A stretch of DNA of 35,406 nucleotides, taken from the IMG/VR virus record IMGVR_UViG_3300009391_000104, positions 1 through 35,406 of that record. One strand, written 5' to 3'. Source of the DNA: a virus. The position numbers and the translations under genes were made by a program. Position 1 is the first letter of the stretch. The number at the start of each line of letters is the position of its first letter. Below the pieces are notes generated by a model that ran no database searches, was not told where the DNA came from, and saw only the letters and a program-made list of their open reading frames with translations. Positions 31,478 to 35,406 of the stretch are shown here, piece after piece.

Positions 31478-32175
31478 TGGTTATCATCGACATCAGAAGT
31501 AAGACGCCTCGCACCAACGGCACACGTAAAGAAACAACCATTAAAAAGATTGCCCGTCATCACTCTGCTACACCAACAGGCAGCTGGGAAATATTCTGGC
31601 CTTTCTGGAATAAAACAAAAGGATGGGGAACAGGTGGTTATCACGAAATCATTTTGCGAAATGGTGACGTGCAGCTTTGTTACGATCCTGTTGAAATCAC
31701 TAACGGGATTGCAAACCATAATACGAGCACATACCATATCTGCGTTGTTGGCAACGGATCATTCACTGACGAGCAAGAAAAAACGTTTGATGAGAGGTGC
31801 AAGATTGCAATGAAACGGTTCGGATTACCAGCTAAAGACGTACTGGGTCATAACGAGTTTAGTGGTACGTCTACATCATGCCCTGGCATTAACATGACGT
31901 TGGTTCGCGCTAGGATAGGGTCAGGAATTAACATGGTTGCAGACGCGCCGACACCCGTTAAAAAGGAGGATGAGGAATTGAAGTTTTCAAGTCCGACATT
32001 AAAAAAGGAAACAGAAACATCTTTAGTGAGTAAAGCGCACCGTCAAATTGTTGTGAGTGCAGCTATTAAAGCGGGGGCTCATGCATCATGGTCTGAAAAG
32101 TTAGCGAATGGCGCACTCACAGAAGCGGATGTATTGGGATTAGCGATTAAATATACTGTTGCGGTTAATAAGTAA
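31477..32175 (+). CDS. N-acetylmuramoyl-L-alanine amidase (endolysin)
   Basis: A 232-residue endolysin of the Amidase_2/PGRP fold. Zinc ligands are in 'ARHHSATP' (His28/His29), His125 in 'LGHNEFSG' and Cys135 in 'TSCPG'. It cuts the amide bond between muramic acid and L-alanine in peptidoglycan. The linker (about 158-167) is followed by a wall-binding domain from about residue 168 ('LKFSSPTLKKETETSLVSKA'). Within the linker is a strong ribosome site and in-frame TTG, so the binding domain is probably also made separately (see next entry). Confidence 0.93.
   Translation: MVIIDIRSKTPRTNGTRKETTIKKIARHHSATPTGSWEIFWPFWNKTKGWGTGGYHEIILRNGDVQLCYDPVEITNGIANHNTSTYHICVVGNGSFTDEQEKTFDERCKIAMKRFGLPAKDVLGHNEFSGTSTSCPGINMTLVRARIGSGINMVADAPTPVKKEDEELKFSSPTLKKETETSLVSKAHRQIVVSAAIKAGAHASWSEKLANGALTEADVLGLAIKYTVAVNK
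31978..32175 (+). CDS. Wall-binding domain made from an internal start in the amidase
   Basis: AAAAGGAGGA (31961-31970) lies inside the amidase reading frame, with AAGGAGG spaced eight bases from in-frame TTG 31978. Translation from there gives a 65-residue product, beginning M-K-F-S-S-P-T, that is exactly the C-terminal binding domain. Several Gram-positive phage endolysins are known to make an extra binding-domain subunit from internal starts and to assemble as hetero-oligomers. The Shine-Dalgarno is better than that of most real genes in this window. Confidence 0.6.
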   Translation: MKFSSPTLKKETETSLVSKAHRQIVVSAAIKAGAHASWSEKLANGALTEADVLGLAIKYTVAVNK

Positions 32176-32183
32176 GGGTATGA

Positions 32184-32258
32184 TATAATTGAAGTATGCA
32201 GGGCATCGATTGCCTAGATGAGCGATCTATCCAGTTTTATGGATGGGTCGCTTTTTTT
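32184..32258 (+). ncRNA. Candidate short RNA between endolysin and DCD-like gene
   Basis: An extended -10 (TG at 32181-32182, one base, then TATAAT at 32184-32189) would start a transcript near 32196. It carries a 5-bp hairpin (32201-32215, GGGCA/TGCCT) and ends at the terminator 32221-32258, about 60 bases in total. There is no coding frame. The -35 is poor (TTGCGG at 19 bases). It may instead be only a promoter-like remnant plus the lysis-operon terminator. Confidence 0.35.
32221..32258 (+). terminator. Strong intrinsic terminator of the lysis operon
   Basis: A 12-bp stem (32221-32232 with 32241-32252, two G-U) with an 8-base loop is followed by T's to 32258. It ends the late operon after the endolysin. 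Confidence 0.88.
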
Positions 32259-32298
32259 ATTGTCTTTATGACAAATAAGAGAAGTGTATTGTCTTTAT
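32259..32298 (+). repeat. Direct repeat of 11 bases at the DCD-unit promoter
   Basis: ATTGTCTTTAT occurs exactly at 32259-32269 and again at 32288-32298. The second copy contains the -35 hexamer of the proposed promoter, so the pair could be an operator or a duplication of the promoter region. Confidence 0.5.
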
Positions 32299-32317
32299 AG
32301 AGAAATTAACCCATAAT
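32289..32317 (+). promoter_or_regulatory. Promoter of the DCD-like / membrane-protein unit
   Basis: TTGTCT (32289-32294) and CATAAT (32312-32317) are 17 bases apart, four of six and five of six to consensus. It lies between the lysis terminator and ATG 32345, so the unit appears independently transcribed. Confidence 0.5.
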
Positions 32318-32344
32318 GGAGAAAACGTTGTGGTGGTGAAGTAA

Positions 32345-33046
32345 ATGTATTTAAGCGACAAAGACCTCAAAATATTGGCTTTGAAACAAAAGCTTATCGA
32401 ACCTTTTATAGACGAAAACTGTGAGGGAGCTACTATTAACCTTACGTTGCACCCGCAGATAAAAAAATATGTTTCAGAAGAAAAGCATATCATGGTGAAC
32501 AAGCCATTGGAAACTGATTATGAAACCGTTGATATAAGCGAAGGGGAGTATTATCTTTCTCCAAATGATTCGGTATTAGTTCAAGCTTACGAGTATTTCA
32601 GAATTCCGACTAATATGATTGCGGTGATTTTAGAAAGATATAGCATTAAACTTTTAGGACTGGTTGTTAGCCCGGCGAGTTATATGAATCCCGGTTATGA
32701 AGGAAGACTGAGTTTCCTTCTCACAAATCATTCGAAAAGCCCGATTCAGTTAATAGCGGGAGTGAAGTTTTGTCAGATGGCAATAGCTGAATTAACAACA
32801 GAATCCGAAAAACCTTATCAAAAGCAGGACGCAAAGTATATGGGAAGTTATGACGTCCATACATCTAAACTTCATTTAGATAAAGAAATCCAAGAATATT
32901 TAAAAGAAAACGGATTAGGTGAAGTTTCTGATGTAGAAGCACGCCAGATGGGTGCTAAAATTTTATCTGAAATGGATAAAAACGCACAAAAATATGTTGA
33001 TCTAATTGGCGAAAAGATAGGGGGCTTTAATGAGCCAACTACGTGA
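32345..33046 (+). CDS. DCD/DUT-fold protein with apparent loss of catalytic residues
   Basis: A 233-residue protein. Residues 1-155 follow the dCTP deaminase/dUTPase fold: 'LSDKDLKILALKQKLIEPF' and 'CEGATINLTLHP' (N-terminal Dcd elements), 'SPNDSVLVQAYEYFRIPTNM', then 'RYSIKLLGL', 'NPGYEGRLSFLLTN' and 'AGVKFCQMAIAEL'. Aligned by eye to E. coli Dcd (Ser111, Arg115, Glu138), the equivalents are Tyr, Leu and Leu. The dUTPase motif-3 Asp is Asn. The pocket fold is kept but chemistry is probably lost, so it may bind nucleotides as a sensor. Residues about 175-233 are an extra helical tail. It overlaps a membrane-protein gene by 17 bases. Confidence 0.68.
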   Translation: MYLSDKDLKILALKQKLIEPFIDENCEGATINLTLHPQIKKYVSEEKHIMVNKPLETDYETVDISEGEYYLSPNDSVLVQAYEYFRIPTNMIAVILERYSIKLLGLVVSPASYMNPGYEGRLSFLLTNHSKSPIQLIAGVKFCQMAIAELTTESEKPYQKQDAKYMGSYDVHTSKLHLDKEIQEYLKENGLGEVSDVEARQMGAKILSEMDKNAQKYVDLIGEKIGGFNEPTT

Positions 33047-33389
33047 AATGCTCAAAGCTATTCAGACGGAAAAAATGTTGAAATTGTTGTTGGGTGAACA
33101 ATTCCATACTGCCACAGACGAGCATAAAGTCTTCCTTGCGGGTCATGTTGAACAACAAATCGATATAGATGTCGACAAGTTACTTAATGAGTTCATTTTA
33201 GTCCACCATGCGAATACACCTATAGCTAAGAAAAATAAGAAGTTAATTTACATACAAATCGCTGGTTCCGTAGTTCTTACAACCGCGATTGCATATGCAG
33301 TAAATACTGAGGCGTGGGTATTCGTCGGATTTCTGGGCATATTAATGATATTGATTCAATTTCTTCCTCTGGTTTACAATAATGATTAA
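33030..33389 (+). CDS. Two-helix membrane protein coupled to the DCD-like protein
   Basis: A 119-residue protein starting at ATG 33030 (GGGGG upstream) inside the end of the DCD-like gene. Residues 1-65 are soluble, helical and charged. Two membrane helices follow at about 71-90 ('LIYIQIAGSVVLTTAIAYAV') and 94-114 ('AWVFVGFLGILMILIQFLPL') with a very short turn. It has no signal peptide and no family I recognise. The 17-base overlap implies that it works with the DCD-like protein; a toxic or pore-forming membrane effector is a hypothesis from that layout. Confidence 0.6.
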   Translation: MSQLREMLKAIQTEKMLKLLLGEQFHTATDEHKVFLAGHVEQQIDIDVDKLLNEFILVHHANTPIAKKNKKLIYIQIAGSVVLTTAIAYAVNTEAWVFVGFLGILMILIQFLPLVYNND

Positions 33390-33405
33390 TAAGGTTGTGT
33401 TTGGC

Positions 33406-33600
33406 ATGGCGAGATATAAACATTATAAAGGGTCGGTTTACGAAGTGCTTTGTGAAGCTATCCATTCCGAAACTGCAGAAAAACTAGTTATTTACAAAAG
33501 TTGCAATGGTGAGGTATTTGCGAGACCTCGGGATATGTTTTACGAAAAGGTTGAAGTTGACGGGAATATAGTTTCCAGGTTTCAATTGATAGAGGATTAA
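33406..33600 (+). CDS. DUF1653 protein
   Basis: A 64-residue protein starting at ATG 33406 (AAGGTTGTG upstream; in-frame ATG 33382 overlaps the previous gene). 'ARYKHYKGSVYEVLCEAIHS', 'ETAEKLVIYK', 'VFARPRDMFYEKVEVDG' and 'RFQLI' are the standard DUF1653 pattern, a small beta-barrel often annotated as unknown in bacteria and phages. It lies directly before a terminator and so closes the DCD-like unit. Function unknown; it may be a passenger. Confidence 0.85.
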   Translation: MARYKHYKGSVYEVLCEAIHSETAEKLVIYKSCNGEVFARPRDMFYEKVEVDGNIVSRFQLIED

Positions 33601-33605
33601 ATTTC

Positions 33606-33631
33606 AGCATCTCTCACGAGGTGCTTTTTTA
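33606..33631 (+). terminator. Intrinsic terminator after DUF1653
   Basis: An 8-bp stem (33606-33613 with 33618-33625, one G-U) with loop TCAC is followed by six T's. It separates the DCD-like unit from the SOS-type operon. Confidence 0.85.
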
Positions 33632-33636
33632 TTTGC

Positions 33637-33665
33637 TTGCAATACGAACGTTCATTCGATATACT
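33637..33665 (+). promoter_or_regulatory. Promoter of the SOS-type operon
   Basis: TTGCAA (33637-33642) and TATACT (33660-33665) are separated by 17 bases, both close to sigma-A consensus. The start of transcription should be near 33672, just ahead of the AAAAAGGGGG ribosome site of the WYL-like gene. Confidence 0.75.
33645..33658 (+). promoter_or_regulatory. LexA/DinR-box-like operator inside the promoter spacer
   Basis: CGAACGTTCATTCG lies wholly between -35 and -10. On the minus strand it reads CGAATGAACGTTCG and fits the recalled Bacillus consensus CGAACRNRYGTTYC at 12 of 14 positions. A repressor here would block RNA polymerase, so induction by DNA damage is expected. The operon it controls encodes a LexA-like DNA-binding domain and YolD. 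Confidence 0.55.
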
Positions 33666-33688
33666 AATTCAAAAAAGGGGGAACAAGT

Positions 33689-33910
33689 GTGCGTAATCAA
33701 TTAATCAAGTCAGTGGAATACAATGAGTCCTTAGATATGATGTACATGGCCGCAGACGATTCAATCAGTAAACGAAGAATCAGTGTACTGCAGGTCGGTG
33801 AGGTATTATTCCGTGCATACTGCTTCCTACGTAAATCCAAGCGAACTTTTACAATTGATAATATACTCGCGCTTGTTCCCATCGTACCTAAAGAGAGAAT
33901 GGTGATATAG
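33689..33910 (+). CDS. WYL-like small protein
   Basis: A 73-residue protein with GTG start 33689. 'SKRRISVLQVGEVLFRAYCF' followed by 'LRKSKRTFTIDNILALVPI' is the WYL-domain pattern (strand, A-Y-C, R-x-x-R-T-F-x-I-D-x-I). WYL domains bind nucleic acid or nucleotides and are common in damage-response and defence regulators. Here the domain stands alone with no helix-turn-helix. In Bacillus phages such mini-WYL proteins sit with YolD in SOS operons. Confidence 0.72.
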   Translation: MRNQLIKSVEYNESLDMMYMAADDSISKRRISVLQVGEVLFRAYCFLRKSKRTFTIDNILALVPIVPKERMVI

Positions 33911-33912
33911 TC

Positions 33913-34281
33913 GTGCCGTTAATCCCAGGAGAAGCAATACCCTATTTCGAGAACATGATTTACTTACCGATGATTATAAGTATCTTGGAGAGAGATCGTG
34001 AAGCGATTGAAACTAGTTCATTCAAATTAAAAGGACCTTATATCAATATCGTTGAAAATACATTAAAGACCGTTCGAGCTGAATTGAAAGAAACAAATAA
34101 TTATGCTCGAAGCAAAAATATGAAGATGATTAAAAAGGGGAAAGACGGTTCGTTCACCGAGTATGCATTTATCCATAATGGCTATGAGGACATAAGACGA
34201 TACATGAATATACGATTGCGCAACAGGACGGAAGAATTAATAAGCGTTTACTTTGAAAAGGGGATGCAAACTAATGAGTGA
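33913..34281 (+). CDS. Conserved-type hypothetical protein of phage SOS operons
   Basis: A 122-residue protein with GTG start 33913, two bases after the WYL-like stop. 'IPYFENMIYLPMIISILERD' and 'FKLKGPYINIVENTLKTVRA', then 'SKNMKMIKKGKDGSFTEYAF' and 'IRLRNRTEELISVYF', look like a family I have seen beside YolD and Y-family polymerase genes in Bacillus phages, without a named function. It is mostly helical and basic. The gene overlaps the LexA-like start by eight bases. Confidence 0.6.
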   Translation: MPLIPGEAIPYFENMIYLPMIISILERDREAIETSSFKLKGPYINIVENTLKTVRAELKETNNYARSKNMKMIKKGKDGSFTEYAFIHNGYEDIRRYMNIRLRNRTEELISVYFEKGMQTNE

Positions 34282-34483
34282 ACGACAACGAAAGATTTTT
34301 GAGTTTATTAAAAAATATATCGAAGAGAATCGGTATTCATCTACCACACGGGAAATAACGGAAGGTGTGAACCTTAAATCTGTATCCACAGTTCACGATC
34401 ACTTGGTTAAAATGAGGAAGAATGGTTATATAGATTATATCGATTCTTCCCCACGTACTCTCAGCATTGTGGAAGGGCAATGA
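34274..34483 (+). CDS. LexA DNA-binding domain without the protease domain
   Basis: A 69-residue protein. ATG 34274 has AAAGGGG about ten bases upstream and is preferred to ATG 34253. It covers only the winged helix of LexA: 'MSERQRKIFEFIKKYIEENR', 'TTREITEGVNLKSVSTVHDH' and 'LVKMRKNGYIDYI', matching B. subtilis LexA through recognition helix S-T-V-H-x-H-L. The self-cleaving C-terminal domain and Ala-Gly site are absent, so it cannot be inactivated by RecA-driven cleavage. It also lacks the dimerisation domain. It could compete with host LexA at SOS boxes or regulate its own operon. Confidence 0.85.
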   Translation: MSERQRKIFEFIKKYIEENRYSSTTREITEGVNLKSVSTVHDHLVKMRKNGYIDYIDSSPRTLSIVEGQ

Positions 34484-34824
34484 TGCTAGATAACATACAT
34501 GACAGAGGAAGCAAGAAATGGTCGATGGCGATGATGTTACCTGAACACGTTATAGAACTTCGAAAGTGGATGGATAAAGATCATTACACGGAACGTCCAC
34601 TGCTGGATGATTTTGATCTACAGTCGATTCAAGAAAACATTGAAATCGCTTATAAGCGTAAATGTTCAACGCATGTGGCGACCTGGGGGAACGGTAAAGT
34701 TAATCACTTTGGCGGGAAGATTGAAGATATCAATGAACAGACGAGGGTCTTGATATTAGATACTCCATTCGGGGTTGAACGGTTATTATTTTCGGATATA
34801 GTTGGGGTTCAATGTGAAGAATAG
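34480..34824 (+). CDS. YolD-like protein
   Basis: A 114-residue protein starting at ATG 34480 (ATGA with the LexA-like stop, GGAAGGG upstream; ATG 34483 also possible). 'HDRGSKKWSMAMMLPEHVIE' and 'LRKWMDKDHYTERPLLDDFD' are the YolD signature, followed by a beta-barrel-like segment. YolD proteins are usually encoded beside UvrX-type Y-family polymerases and are SOS-induced. No polymerase gene is present in this window, so the operon is either reduced or of a different class. Confidence 0.87.
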   Translation: MMLDNIHDRGSKKWSMAMMLPEHVIELRKWMDKDHYTERPLLDDFDLQSIQENIEIAYKRKCSTHVATWGNGKVNHFGGKIEDINEQTRVLILDTPFGVERLLFSDIVGVQCEE

Positions 34825-34829
34825 CGAAC

Positions 34830-34923
34830 AGGGAAAGGCGCCCACTCAATTAAGAATGGACGCCTTTGAATCCGATATTTTGCGGATACCGGATTGCATT
34901 TAATTGGTTCGGTTAGGAAACCA
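34830..34923 (-). ncRNA. Candidate minus-strand RNA with serial hairpins
   Basis: A near-consensus minus-strand promoter (34930-34958) would start here. The transcript would fold into hairpins at 34903-34925 (7 bp, partly at the 5' end), 34869-34895 (6 bp, AATCCG/CGGATT) and 34834-34867 (10 bp, one G-U). The last pairs fully only in minus-strand RNA and is followed by few U's. No minus-strand gene lies to the left, so a regulatory RNA of about 90 bases is the simplest reading. Confidence 0.4.
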
Positions 34924-34929
34924 ATCTTC

Positions 34930-34958
34930 AATATATCTCTCCGATCAAAAATTGTCAA
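34930..34958 (-). promoter_or_regulatory. Strong minus-strand promoter
   Basis: Read leftwards: TTGACA (34958-34953), a 17-base spacer, TATATT (34935-34930). The -35 is perfect and the -10 has five of six. Its target must lie at or left of 34923, where only plus-strand genes follow. The remaining gap 34824-35049 contains hairpins and no gene. Confidence 0.65.
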
Positions 34959-35012
34959 TATATAAATTAGAATTGTTTGTTTATTGGCTTGTGAAGTATG
35001 AAATAACAAAAC

Positions 35013-35047
35013 AACGACCAATCCGATTAGGGAAAGGTCGTTTTTTT
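35013..35047 (+). terminator. Terminator between convergent units, probably bidirectional
   Basis: A 7-bp stem (35013-35019 with 35036-35042) with a long, partly self-complementary loop is followed by TTTTTTT rightwards. Leftwards the stem is followed by a U-rich TGTTTTGTT. It lies between the YolD operon and the minus-strand gene ending at 35050. Confidence 0.7.
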
Positions 35048-35049
35048 AT

Positions 35050-35406
35050 TTACCGTTTTATTTTATAACTACTACCGCTAGGCTCTGCTAATACATCGTC
35101 ATTCGTGGCTGAGATAATAAACGTATCAATCGACAGGTCACCAGCTATCATTTTCATGGAGCTACCGATGGTTGTTGCTATGCTCATTTTTTCACTTTCC
35201 GTAGACTTAGCCCAACCGAGTTCATCTATATATACATGCACATAGAAATCATCGGACTTATTAACATCGAACATTTTTATTCGTTTCACAATTCCATTTG
35301 TAGATTCAATGTATGGAATAGTGTTCTTTTCAAATTCACTGATTGTATTATTGATTGTTGTTATTTCTTCTTCTGTTAGTTTTTCTTCTTTTGTTGCGTT
35401 ACTCAT
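35050..35406 (-). CDS. Hypothetical minus-strand protein at the window edge
   Basis: A 118-residue protein, the only minus-strand gene. It begins at the last base of the window, so an upstream start cannot be excluded. Residues 1-50 are an acidic, charged helix ('EEKLTEEEITTINNTISEFE'). Residues 51-115 are mixed alpha-beta ('SDDFYVHVYIDELGWAKSTE', 'LSIDTFIISATNDDVL'). No signal peptide, membrane segment or known motif. Opposite orientation at the end of a phage region suggests a lysogeny-expressed cargo gene, but a host gene is also possible. Confidence 0.6.
   Translation of the reverse strand: MSNATKEEKLTEEEITTINNTISEFEKNTIPYIESTNGIVKRIKMFDVNKSDDFYVHVYIDELGWAKSTESEKMSIATTIGSSMKMIAGDLSIDTFIISATNDDVLAEPSGSSYKIKR

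Overview
The window is a nearly continuous stretch of a temperate, long-tailed (siphovirus) phage or prophage. Gene families, Shine-Dalgarno-led starts (ATG, GTG and TTG all used) and AT-rich DNA point to a Gram-positive host of the order Bacillales. A Bacillus/Sporosarcina/Lysinibacillus-type host is my guess; no host gene is present to settle it. Almost everything reads rightwards; only the last gene is on the minus strand. No integrase, CI-type repressor, tRNA or rRNA gene is seen.

Layout. (1) 1-10921: early region. It holds small Zn-ribbon and basic proteins, a Gp157 / AAA-ATPase / DUF669 recombination cassette, a 774-aa PrimPol-SF3 helicase, a non-coding iteron-like stretch (6354-6707) that is a candidate origin, an ERCC4 nuclease, DUF3310, MazG and an ArpU-type late regulator. 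Four genes shorter than 60 codons fill apparent gaps (634, 8420, 10354, 15978). (2) 11019-12655: a self-contained cargo unit with a structured hairpin, a strong terminator, its own extended -10 promoter with a LexA-box-like operator, two genes and its own terminator. The genes encode a soluble protein with resemblance to lambda RexA and a four-helix membrane protein built like RexB. I regard this as a RexAB-like exclusion module. (3) 12765-22270: HeH protein, HNH nuclease, TerS, TerL, portal, protease, capsid, connectors, tail tube and tail chaperones. It includes two apparent programmed frameshifts: +1 adding an Ig-like domain to the tail tube, and -1 at A AAA AAG making gpGT. (4) 22288-31000: tape measure with 11-residue repeats, Dit, Tal, a GLUG-motif beta-rich spike and a BppU/collagen fibre. 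(5) 31073-32175: holin and amidase; the amidase has an in-frame internal start that should release the wall-binding domain alone.

(6) 32184-35406: lysogenic-conversion-type region made of short units separated by terminators. First comes a short RNA candidate. Next is an operon of a DCD/DUT-fold protein whose catalytic residues appear lost, a two-helix membrane protein and a DUF1653 protein. An SOS-type operon follows: a LexA-box-like site inside a good promoter, then WYL-like, unknown, LexA DNA-binding domain only, and YolD. Then comes an intergenic stretch with a very good minus-strand promoter and hairpins, and a minus-strand gene of unknown function at the right edge.

How it fits together: early genes replicate and recombine DNA, ArpU switches on packaging/morphogenesis/lysis, and two cargo units that each pair a soluble, possibly sensing, protein with a small membrane protein (RexAB-like; DCD-like plus two-helix protein) flank the late operon. 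The SOS-type operon offers a link to DNA damage. Family names come from recalled motifs; no database search was run.
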